Assembly (NCBI GenBank): GCA_947566645.1
Contig: CANOKL010000003.1
Span: forward strand, 1-64,000
Length of the DNA: 64,000 bases
Reading direction: 5' to 3'
Origin: an uncultured Lachnospiraceae bacterium
GTDB lineage: Bacteria; Bacillota; Clostridia; Lachnospirales; Lachnospiraceae
The stretch's first letter is position 1. Every line of letters starts with the position of its first letter. The position numbers and the translations under genes were made by a program. This document shows positions 14,973 through 22,835 of this stretch, in pieces. The notes under the pieces are model-generated. The model had not been told where the DNA came from. It ran no database searches and saw nothing but the letters and a program-made list of their open reading frames with translations.

Positions 14973-16001
14973 TTATTTAAAAAGCTTTGCCTTAATCTGC
15001 GGACCGGCAATCTGAATCATAATGACAAGTATCAATATAATACCCTTCACTGCATCATTGATCAGTGAGTCCATTTTTAAAGCCACAATGATTTTATCAA
15101 TAATTGTATAAGACATTGCGCCAAAGAAAATGCCGAGGCATTTCCCTTTGCCGCCGGACATGCTGATTCCGCCGAGAACTACAGCTGCAATGGCGTACAT
15201 TTCATAGCTGCTTCCGGTTGTTGCAGGGTCAGCGGAGGCATTCATGGAGATCCACAGGAATGCCGCCAGGCCGACCAGCAGTCCTGCGATAGTGAATGCC
15301 GTGATTTTAATCAGGCCAACATTGATGCCGGCCATCTGTGAGCCTTTTTCGTTGCTCCCTACGGCATATATCTTTTTCCCATACTTTGTACTCGTGGCAA
15401 TATAGACAAATAATACGGTCATGATAATCAGTATCAGTCCTACGATCGGAATGGTAGCTATTTTCCCATTGCCAAACTGGTACATCGGCTGATAAGAAGC
15501 TGCATTATTCGCCATGCGGTAAACGGAGCTTCCGCCTCCTAGCAATTCTTTGTCCATATGCTGGCAGAAGTATTGTGCAAATGAACGGTAAATCAGCATT
15601 GTCGCCAGGGTGACAATAAATGCCGGCATTTTTACAAACCCTACAAGAGCGCCGTTAACTGCGCCGCAGGCAGCCCCGAACACGAGTGCAAATAAGAGGG
15701 TAAGCACAATGCTGTCTGTCATGTTAAAGATGATGACAGAGAAGCCTGCATCAAAGGCAAGCATGGATCCGACGGAAAGGTCAATCTCTCCTGTCAGGCA
15801 GATCAGCCCCATTCCGATCGCGATGATGCCAACTACAGTAGAATGCCGGAATATATTCATCATTCCGCTCCATGTGAGCCCGTTACAGGTCAGAACATAT
15901 ACAATAAAAATTAAAATAAAAACAATGATAAAGCTGTATTCTCCCATATATTTTGTGACTTTTTTGGGGAATATGGTGCTTTTCGCCTTTTCTTCACTCA
16001 T
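14973..16001 (-). CDS. Sugar ABC transporter permease (RbsC type)
   Basis: A 342-residue inner-membrane protein with about ten hydrophobic segments. It carries the family string LTGEIDLSVGSMLAF near residue 75 and VLGGISMSGGKGKCLGIFFGA near 285, as in ribose/xylose/galactoside permeases of the RbsC group. It is the last gene of a minus-strand operon oxidoreductase-isomerase-binding protein-ATPase-acetyltransferase-permease. AGGAGG precedes the ATG. The sugar is not identified by the sequence. It lies 16 bases after the acetyltransferase gene. Confidence 0.92.
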   Translation of the reverse strand: MSEEKAKSTIFPKKVTKYMGEYSFIIVFILIFIVYVLTCNGLTWSGMMNIFRHSTVVGIIAIGMGLICLTGEIDLSVGSMLAFDAGFSVIIFNMTDSIVLTLLFALVFGAACGAVNGALVGFVKMPAFIVTLATMLIYRSFAQYFCQHMDKELLGGGSSVYRMANNAASYQPMYQFGNGKIATIPIVGLILIIMTVLFVYIATSTKYGKKIYAVGSNEKGSQMAGINVGLIKITAFTIAGLLVGLAAFLWISMNASADPATTGSSYEMYAIAAVVLGGISMSGGKGKCLGIFFGAMSYTIIDKIIVALKMDSLINDAVKGIILILVIMIQIAGPQIKAKLFK

Positions 16002-16017
16002 GAATCTTAATTCCTCC

Positions 16018-16653
16018 TTAAATGATTTGATTATCAGCCAGTATTTCCGGTTTGTATTTCATGCTGTCAGACACGGTAATTTTCCGTAGTACTTTGCACG
16101 GCACACCTGCGGCAAAGCTGTTTTCTGGAATATCTCTTGTTACAACACTTCCCGCACCAATCACACAGTTATCTCCAATTGTGACGCCGGGACATACGGT
16201 TACCGAAGCTCCGAGCCAGCAATTGCTTCCTATATGTACAGGCTTTGCATAGCAGAGATGCTTTTTCTCGCCCTCCGCTGTCTGCATAGCCAGACGCTCA
16301 TCTGGCAGCATGGGATGAACTGGTGTTACAATCGTTACGTTCGGACCAAAATCGCAATTATCACCAATGGTGACCTCTGCATCATCCTGAACCGTCAGGT
16401 TAAAATTGCCGAAAAAATTTCTTCCGATTGTTGTATGGCTGCCGTAATGAAATGCAATTGGTCCCTGTATAAAGCTGTTTTCCCCGATTTTACCGATGAT
16501 CTCAGACAGGATTGCTGTCCGTTTTTCAGTCTCGTCCTCATATGTATTATTATAGTCTACATTCAGGTTATGGGTTTTACGCTTCATAGCCTTTAATTCG
16601 GGGGCGGCAGGGCTGAATAAAATACCTGCTTTAATTTTTTCTTCTTCCTGCAT
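16018..16653 (-). CDS. Maltose/galactoside O-acetyltransferase-like (LbH fold)
   Basis: A 211-residue member of the Maa/NodL/LacA group. The N-terminal Mac domain (KIKAGILFSPAAPELKAMK) precedes hexapeptide repeats forming a left-handed beta helix (TIGRNFFGNFNLTVQDD, IGDNCDFGPNVTIVTPVHP with the catalytic His, IGSNCWLGASVTVCPGV). It transfers acetyl from acetyl-CoA to a sugar hydroxyl. The ATG at 16653 is chosen for its seven-base distance to GGAGGG. Placed between ATPase and permease of the ABC system, it probably acetylates non-metabolisable sugars that enter by it. Confidence 0.9.
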   Translation of the reverse strand: MQEEEKIKAGILFSPAAPELKAMKRKTHNLNVDYNNTYEDETEKRTAILSEIIGKIGENSFIQGPIAFHYGSHTTIGRNFFGNFNLTVQDDAEVTIGDNCDFGPNVTIVTPVHPMLPDERLAMQTAEGEKKHLCYAKPVHIGSNCWLGASVTVCPGVTIGDNCVIGAGSVVTRDIPENSFAAGVPCKVLRKITVSDSMKYKPEILADNQII

Positions 16654-16760
16654 AATCATACCCTCCTGTTTCATATATTCTGCGTTTCATATTCATGAAT
16701 TTTATGATGCAAGCGTCAAAAGGTATTTTGATGTTTTTGATACATGGATTGTGGATGTAC

Positions 16761-18242
16761 TCAAATTGCGTTTGTAGAGTACAGCATCACGGTGGTTTCA
16801 TCTATTTCCTTATGGTCCAGCTTTTTGATGATCGTTCCGTTGTAAAATACAACACAGTAATCTGCTACCTTCTGGATTTCCGGAATTTCCAGTGTATTGA
16901 TTAAAATCGTCTTTCCGCTTTTTGCCAGTTCAAGAATTAATTTATAGATTTCCGCCTTGGCACCTACATCAATACCCTGTGTCGGGTTGTCCAAAAGCAG
17001 GATTTCTGCGTCCGTGTTCAGCCACCTTGCAATAAATACCTTCTGCTGGTTCCCGCCGCTTAGAGACAGAATCGAGCTTTCCGGGCTCTGGGCCTTGATA
17101 TTCAGCAGTGCGCGGTATTTCTCGAATTTTTCCTTTTCCTTTTTCTTATGAATCGGAAGTCTGCCTGCGGACAGTGTGTGCTCTGACAGATACATATTTT
17201 CAAGAAGATTCATATCTGGAATGACGGAATTTTCTTTTCTGTTGGATGCAAGCATTGCGACTTTTGATTTCATTGCTTCGTGAATGGAATGGATTTTTAC
17301 ATCCTTTCCGTGAAGCTTTATCGTTCCTTCTGTGGCATGTGTACTGCCGAAGATACACTGCATCAGTTCGCTGCTTCCTGACCCCTGTAGTCCGGTCAGG
17401 CCTATGATCTGCCCTTTATTTACAGACAGGCTTACGTCATAAAATCCCGGGCCCGAGAATCCGTCCAGTTCGAGAATTGTCTCTCCGGTCTCTCTTTTCT
17501 GGTATACATCTGCATTTGAGTAGCTTTCTCCGACCATCAGCTTTGTCACAGATTCAGGATCTGTGTCAGCAATTTTACCTGTGGCAATAAAACTCCCATT
17601 TCGAAAAACAGTATAGCTGTCGGATAACTCAAATATTTCCGGCATCTTATGTGAAATGAAGATAAAGGAAGTTCCCTTTTTCTTCAGGTTATTTACAATG
17701 TGAAAGAGATGTGCAACTTCATCGTTGTTCAGTGAAGTTGTGGGTTCATCCAGAATCAGCAGTTTTGCGTCAAAGAAGAGTGCTTTGGAGATTTCCAATA
17801 GCTGCTTCTGGCTTGTCTTCAGGTTTTCAACTAGCTCAGCCGGATCAATATCCACACCCAGCTCTTCAAACAATTCTCTGGCCTCTGCAATCATTTTTTT
17901 CTTATTCAGCTTACCAAGCTTATTGCAATATTCCTTGCCGAGAAATATATTCTCATATACTTTCAAATCATTGAAAAGATTCAGCTCCTGATGGACAAAG
18001 GCAATGCCCATTGCTTCTGACTGGCTGATTGTTACGGCGCCTACTTCTTTTCCGTCAAATTCGATACTGCCGGCATCTCTTGGGAATACGCCTGTCAGAA
18101 CATTCATTAATGTAGATTTTCCTGCGCCGTTTTCACCCAGGAGAGCATGGACTTCTCCCTGTTCTATTGTAAGCTGTACATCTTTAAGAACAGTAACACC
18201 GTTGAAGGATTTGGTAATACCGTTCATTTTTAACAGACTCAT
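16761..18242 (-). CDS. Sugar ABC transporter ATP-binding protein (RbsA/MglA type)
   Basis: A 493-residue double ATPase. The first half has Walker A GENGAGKST, Walker B LLILDEPT and the signature-region LKTSQKQLLEISKAL; the second has the degenerate GLQGSGSSELMQC and the clear signature LSGGNQQKVFIARWL with LLLDNPTQGIDVGAK, typical for the CUT2 family that imports pentoses, ribose, galactose or inositol-like sugars. ATG 18242 follows GGGAGGAATATCA. It stands 82 bases after the binding-protein gene. Confidence 0.94.
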   Translation of the reverse strand: MSLLKMNGITKSFNGVTVLKDVQLTIEQGEVHALLGENGAGKSTLMNVLTGVFPRDAGSIEFDGKEVGAVTISQSEAMGIAFVHQELNLFNDLKVYENIFLGKEYCNKLGKLNKKKMIAEARELFEELGVDIDPAELVENLKTSQKQLLEISKALFFDAKLLILDEPTTSLNNDEVAHLFHIVNNLKKKGTSFIFISHKMPEIFELSDSYTVFRNGSFIATGKIADTDPESVTKLMVGESYSNADVYQKRETGETILELDGFSGPGFYDVSLSVNKGQIIGLTGLQGSGSSELMQCIFGSTHATEGTIKLHGKDVKIHSIHEAMKSKVAMLASNRKENSVIPDMNLLENMYLSEHTLSAGRLPIHKKKEKEKFEKYRALLNIKAQSPESSILSLSGGNQQKVFIARWLNTDAEILLLDNPTQGIDVGAKAEIYKLILELAKSGKTILINTLEIPEIQKVADYCVVFYNGTIIKKLDHKEIDETTVMLYSTNAI

Positions 18243-18324
18243 TGATATTCCTCCCAATCTTATAACAGGGGAGTGCCATCCGACAGCTCCCCCTTTTTAT
18301 CCTGTATCAGATAATCGTTATTCC

Positions 18325-19419
18325 CTAAAATGATGGATACTCGCTTACGTTTTCGGATGTTACAACCTCGCAGGCAATGATATGGTCCTGTGTAACTTCC
18401 TTGCCGTCCAGGTAATCAACCATATCCTGGATGGCTGTCTGGATCATTGCCGGGCTGTATGTAACAGATACGATTCCGCCAAAGTCAGCTGAAAGATCCT
18501 GGTAGGATTCGTTTCTCAAAACTGCGTATAACTCATCCAGTCCGCCGCATCCGCTGACTACAGGTTTATTTGACATAAATGCCTGCTTTGTTGAGTCGTC
18601 AATTCCGCCGCCATTTAATGCCTCCAGGACACCCATTGCCAGTTCGTCATCCTCTGCATAAAACCATCTGATCTTTGCATTTTCAGAATCCCCCATTAAA
18701 GATTCAAAAGAAGTCTTTGTGTCAGAACGGCTCCAGTTCATTGCACCTGAATAAGTGATGGCAGAAAGATCGTCTTCTGTCCATTTTGCGGAATCATCAA
18801 TTGTTTTCCCGTCATACTCAAGCTCTCCTGTGAGATACTTTGTGAAGCCCTGGTCTCTGAGAGTGGTAACAGAGGAGGTGTCGCCCTGATACACATATAC
18901 CTTTTCGCCCGGCTTCAGGCCAAGTGACACATAGTATGCTGCCGTAGCCGCGCCAATGCCTTCGTTATCGCCTTTTACATTAGCGACTGCTGAGTCTGCA
19001 ACTCCATCTATAATGCGGTCAAATGCAACATATGGGATCTCTGCGTCTGCAAGTCCCTGGATGGCAGACTGCACAGTATCATCAATTGGCTGGATTACAA
19101 CAGAGATGTCTTTTTCGCCTTTGGAGATGATATCCTCAATATTTGTAATCTGCTCTGCTGCTGTAGCTGATGTGATCAGTTCTGCGCTGTAATCCCCCTT
19201 GTTGACTTCCTCGATCTTTTCTTTTGCAAATGTTGCGACAGAACCTGTCCAGCCGTGATCCTCTGGTGCGGTCAGGACATAAATGTGTTTTCCTGCGTCC
19301 TTGCTGCCTGTGTCTTCGCCGCCCTTGTCAGATCCGCCGGATCCTCCTGATGAGCTGCAGCCGGCTGCACATGTTACAGTCAGTGCCATTGTCAGTAAAA
19401 ATGCTAATGCTTTTTTCAT
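18325..19419 (-). CDS. Sugar-binding lipoprotein (RbsB/XylF type)
   Basis: A 364-residue substrate-binding protein with a lipoprotein signal peptide (MKKALAFLLTMALTV, lipobox CAAGC, then a Ser/Gly-rich tether). The body is a periplasmic-binding-protein type 1 fold: IYVLTAPEDHGWTGSVATFAK, DISVVIQPIDDTVQSAIQGL, IPYVAFDRIIDG. The longer form with an extra C-terminal stretch resembles xylose- or inositol-type binding proteins rather than RbsB. It would deliver the sugar to the permease/ATPase pair downstream. AAGGAGGAAGG precedes the ATG. Confidence 0.92.
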   Translation of the reverse strand: MKKALAFLLTMALTVTCAAGCSSSGGSGGSDKGGEDTGSKDAGKHIYVLTAPEDHGWTGSVATFAKEKIEEVNKGDYSAELITSATAAEQITNIEDIISKGEKDISVVIQPIDDTVQSAIQGLADAEIPYVAFDRIIDGVADSAVANVKGDNEGIGAATAAYYVSLGLKPGEKVYVYQGDTSSVTTLRDQGFTKYLTGELEYDGKTIDDSAKWTEDDLSAITYSGAMNWSRSDTKTSFESLMGDSENAKIRWFYAEDDELAMGVLEALNGGGIDDSTKQAFMSNKPVVSGCGGLDELYAVLRNESYQDLSADFGGIVSVTYSPAMIQTAIQDMVDYLDGKEVTQDHIIACEVVTSENVSEYPSF

Positions 19420-19493
19420 AGTTCCTTCCTCCTTGAAATTTTTCTATTAAAACAGCTTTGCTGTTCCAACCCGTATCAATATATTATTTTCTA

Positions 19494-20408
19494 CTAAATT
19501 ACAAACTGGCTCAGATACCTTTTGGAAATCCGTATGCTGTCCAGAATACGTTCCCGGCTGTTTTCGAATGCTTTATCCTCCACCTCGATGCAGCTGTATC
19601 CCTGGTAACCGATATCTGTGAGTGCGCTGACATATCTGCCCCAGTCCACATCGCCAAGTCCGGGAAGCTTTGGAGACATGTAGCTGGTAGGATAAGCCAT
19701 TGTGCCGACCCTTTTTAGCTTTTCCGGATAGAGCTTGATGTCTTTAAAGTGGACATGGAAGATCTTGTCGCGGAATGTATAAAGCGGCTCGATATAATCC
19801 ATCATCCGCCATACGAAGTGGGACGGGTCATAATTGAGTCCCAGGGTTTCGCCTGGAAGAATTTCAAATACCCTTTCCCATATATCCGGCGATGTCATGA
19901 TATTCTGGCCTCCGGGCCATTCATCCGGTCCGAACAGCATCGGGCAGTTTTCGATGGCAATTTTTACTCCAAGGCCTTGTGCATGGCTTATAATTTCCGG
20001 CCAGATCTCCTTTACCAGCTCAAGATTCTCTTCTACGGTTTTATTCTGGTCTCTTCCTATAAAAGTAGTAACCAGATTCACTCCCAGCATATGGCTTGCA
20101 TCAATTACCTTCAGAAGGTGTCCGATACTTGCCTTTCTCTTAGTCTCATCCGCATCCATGGGATTGGGATAATATGCCAGCGCCGAGATCCGTATGTTTT
20201 TTTTGCTGCAGTATGCTGTGATTTCATCTGCTTTTTCCTGTGTCAGATTCTGGACATCAATGTGGCTGACCCCGGCATATCTGCGGGTTGCCTTTCCCTG
20301 GGGCCAGCAGGCAGCCTCCAGGCATTCAAAGCCCATGTCCGAGGCAATGTCTACCACCTCTTCAAAAGACCATCCATCCAGGATGGAGGTCAATAACCCT
20401 AGTTTCAT
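19494..20408 (-). CDS. Sugar phosphate isomerase/epimerase family TIM-barrel protein
   Basis: A 304-residue member of the xylose-isomerase-like (AP endonuclease 2) superfamily. It shows the metal-site strings VDIASDMGFECLEAACW, VKIAIENCPMLFG (Glu), LGLNYDPSHFVW (Asp/His) and FHVHFKDIKLYPEKL, ending YSCIEVEDK (Glu). Such enzymes isomerise, epimerise or dehydrate sugars with a divalent metal. ATG 20408 follows AGGAGG by eight bases. It is 13 bases after the Gfo/Idh/MocA gene, so the two likely act in sequence on one imported sugar. Confidence 0.9.
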   Translation of the reverse strand: MKLGLLTSILDGWSFEEVVDIASDMGFECLEAACWPQGKATRRYAGVSHIDVQNLTQEKADEITAYCSKKNIRISALAYYPNPMDADETKRKASIGHLLKVIDASHMLGVNLVTTFIGRDQNKTVEENLELVKEIWPEIISHAQGLGVKIAIENCPMLFGPDEWPGGQNIMTSPDIWERVFEILPGETLGLNYDPSHFVWRMMDYIEPLYTFRDKIFHVHFKDIKLYPEKLKRVGTMAYPTSYMSPKLPGLGDVDWGRYVSALTDIGYQGYSCIEVEDKAFENSRERILDSIRISKRYLSQFVI

Positions 20409-20420
20409 CTTCCGCACCTC

Positions 20421-21452
20421 CTAATTAATTCTGACTGTTGTCTGCTTTTCGCTAGATTCTACACTTGCAAAGACTGCTTTCATTGCATTCAGGACATCAC
20501 CCGCATCAACAGCAGAGCTTCGCTTTTCTGTAATAGCTGATACAAATTCATCTATAATTCCTGATTTTGTCTGATTGTCATTTGTCTGGATCTTGTCGAT
20601 CTCATATAGAATCCTTTCTCCGTCTGCTGTAATTACGGTGATGGAATACTGCGGATTGTCATAAATCTTCATGATGCCCTTTGTTCCATACAGTATGGTC
20701 GAGTTGTCTTCTTCGCCGTAATAAGTCCAGCTTGCTGTCATGGTTCCGACTGCTCCGTTTTCCATCCTGTAGATACAGATTGCATTATCGTCAACTCCGA
20801 TTAACTGTCCTGCGCTGTCTTTTTTGTCAAGTGTGATGACCTTTGCGGTTGTTTCAACGATCCTGCTGTTAAGCAGATACTGGATCAGGTCTGCCTTATG
20901 TACCCCCAGGTCGGCCATGGCTCCCATGGCGGCTCTTTTCTTATCAAAAAACCAACTGTTAGAGCCTGCGTCAATACTCCATGTTTCCGGTCCCTTATGC
21001 CCAAAGGTTGTTTTAAAGGTAATCACATCTCCGATAACGCCTTCAGCTATTAATTGCTTTGCCTTCACATGCGCTTTTGCAAAACGCTGGTTCTGGCCGA
21101 TCATAAGAAGCTTCTGGCTCTTTTCTGCCTCTTCTGTCATGGCGATACAGTCTTCGAGGGTTACTGCCATTGGCTTTTCGCAAAGCACATGCTTTCCGGC
21201 TCTTAATGCCTTGATAGAGATCTCGGCATGGGCATTATTTGCCACGCATACACTTACAGCATCCAGTTCCGGGTTTTCTAATAGTTCGTCAACGGACGTA
21301 TATGCCTTTCCGCCGTATTTTTCTGCCAGCTCCTGTGCCCTCTCGTAATTGAAGTCATAATACCCGGTAATTTTTGCATTGGCATTGTCTGTGTATTCCG
21401 GAATGTGTCTGATCTGTGCAATCTTCCCACATCCAATTATTCCTACATTCAT
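20421..21452 (-). CDS. Gfo/Idh/MocA family NAD(P)-dependent sugar oxidoreductase
   Basis: A 343-residue dehydrogenase with N-terminal Rossmann fold (NVGIIGCGKIAQIRHIPEY, VSVCVANNAHAEISIKAL), the family motif HVLCEKPMAVTLEDC, and a C-terminal alpha/beta substrate domain (MADLGVHKADLIQYLL with the catalytic Asp/His pair). The family oxidises or reduces hydroxyls of sugars and inositols, often at C3. ATG 21452 follows AAAGGA; a 12-codon extension upstream repeats KNER and is discarded. It is the first gene of the operon, divergent from the LacI regulator. Confidence 0.92.
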   Translation of the reverse strand: MNVGIIGCGKIAQIRHIPEYTDNANAKITGYYDFNYERAQELAEKYGGKAYTSVDELLENPELDAVSVCVANNAHAEISIKALRAGKHVLCEKPMAVTLEDCIAMTEEAEKSQKLLMIGQNQRFAKAHVKAKQLIAEGVIGDVITFKTTFGHKGPETWSIDAGSNSWFFDKKRAAMGAMADLGVHKADLIQYLLNSRIVETTAKVITLDKKDSAGQLIGVDDNAICIYRMENGAVGTMTASWTYYGEEDNSTILYGTKGIMKIYDNPQYSITVITADGERILYEIDKIQTNDNQTKSGIIDEFVSAITEKRSSAVDAGDVLNAMKAVFASVESSEKQTTVRIN

Positions 21453-21612
21453 GCAATCGTTCCTTTCATTTTTTCTTTCATTTTTCATAGCCTAATGATA
21501 GCATTGGAAGTGGCTGAAATCAATAAATTTGTGCATAATAGTCAATAAATCCATGTTTTGAACAGTTAATTTTTGTCATTTTTGTACAATATCATCAATT
21601 TTTAAAATATAT

Positions 21613-21631
21613 TTCTGAAATATTTTCAGAA
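21613..21631. promoter_or_regulatory. Candidate operator between oxidoreductase operon and lacI-type gene
   Basis: TTCTGAAATATTTTCAGAA has perfect eight-base arms and a three-base centre. It lies in the 260-base divergent region. A related palindrome TCAGAAAACTTTTCTGA is at 25911-25927 upstream of the secreted TIM-barrel gene. It lacks the central CG of the classic LacI-family site. Confidence 0.45.
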
Positions 21632-21712
21632 TTGTGAAATATGGTATTTACAACAAGGAGTTTATAATATAAAATATTAAGAGAAAATTAAGAATTGTCT
21701 GGAGGTATCTAT

Positions 21713-22717
21713 ATGAAAAATGGCAAAACCACTGTTGCTGACATTGCCCGTCAGGCCGGGGTTTCACCCGCGACTGTATCACGGGCTTTGAATCACCCGG
21801 AGCTTTTAAAACCAGCCACTCTCCTGCAGGTGGAATCTGCCATGAACGCATTAGGGCTGACTCCTGAATTTACTACACTTGCCCCTGCAAGACAGCAGAT
21901 TATTGTCCTGAACATTCCTGAAATTAACAATTCCTTCTATCAGGAGATTATCCGGGGCGCGAACACTTCGGCGCAGGCCCATGGCTACAGCCTGCTGATC
22001 AGTGTGATTCCCATTGACCGGGGAACCATTCAGAGCTTCTGCAGCCTGCTGAACCGTATTAATGCCGCTGGAGTGATTCTCCTCACCCGGCTTCATGAAA
22101 AACTGCTGGCACAGATCAATGCGATCGCGCCATTGATACAGTGCTGTGAGTATAATGAAAATGCCGGATACTCTTATGTGGCGATTGATGACGTGGCTGC
22201 TGCAGAGAGTGCTGTGGAATATCTGATTACATGCGGGCACAATAAGATTGCCTTTATTAACGGACCAAACAGCTTCGCTTACGCCCGGAAACGGAAGGAA
22301 GGTTTCATGAACACAATACTGAAGAATGATTTGTTCATACCCAGGAACTGGATTATCTCACTCCCGGAAATAAGCTATGAGATGGCTTATTCCAGTGCGT
22401 GCCGTCTCCTAAGCTCCGATCCCTGTCCGAATGCATTTTTTGTCATTTCGGACACCTTTGCTGCAGCTACCGTAAAAGCTGCCCAGAAATACAAGCTCAG
22501 GATTCCACAAGATATTATGGTGGTTGGATTTGATAATGTTCCGCTTGCCAGAATGACGACTCCGTCTTTGACGACTGTTAACCAGCCTGCCTTCCAGCAG
22601 GGGTACTCGGCATGCGAATTGTTATTTGAAACGCTTAATACTACAGAGCATACTGTCAAGACGCTTCTTCTGGGCACTGAATTAATAGTCCGGGAATCAA
22701 CCACTTCCAAAGTATAG
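21713..22717 (+). CDS. LacI-family transcriptional regulator
   Basis: A 334-residue regulator: N-terminal LacI HTH (TTVADIARQAGVSPATVSRAL) and a periplasmic-binding-protein-like effector domain (IIVLNIPEINNSFYQEII, HNKIAFINGPNSFAYARKRKEG, PQDIMVVGFDNVPLARMTTP). ATG 21713 follows TGGAGG by nine bases. It is divergent from the oxidoreductase/ABC operon and upstream of the convergent secreted TIM-barrel gene, so it is the probable local sugar-responsive repressor. A 12-base-arm hairpin terminator follows. Confidence 0.92.
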   Translation: MKNGKTTVADIARQAGVSPATVSRALNHPELLKPATLLQVESAMNALGLTPEFTTLAPARQQIIVLNIPEINNSFYQEIIRGANTSAQAHGYSLLISVIPIDRGTIQSFCSLLNRINAAGVILLTRLHEKLLAQINAIAPLIQCCEYNENAGYSYVAIDDVAAAESAVEYLITCGHNKIAFINGPNSFAYARKRKEGFMNTILKNDLFIPRNWIISLPEISYEMAYSSACRLLSSDPCPNAFFVISDTFAAATVKAAQKYKLRIPQDIMVVGFDNVPLARMTTPSLTTVNQPAFQQGYSACELLFETLNTTEHTVKTLLLGTELIVRESTTSKV

Positions 22718-22737
22718 TTCCGAAAAAAGGAATGGGT

Positions 22738-22765
22738 AAAGGGCATGGTCTGCACCATGCCCTTT
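22738..22765. terminator. Terminator hairpin between lacI-type gene and secreted TIM-barrel gene
   Basis: Perfect arms AAAGGGCATGGT and ACCATGCCCTTT with loop CTGC. It lies 20 bases after the regulator stop; it can serve transcription from both convergent genes. Confidence 0.7.
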
Positions 22766-22835
22766 ACTGTCTGAACCACTTTTTAGAGACTGTGCTTATC
22801 CGTTCTGACTGACCGGAGAATTGCAGCAGGCTCTG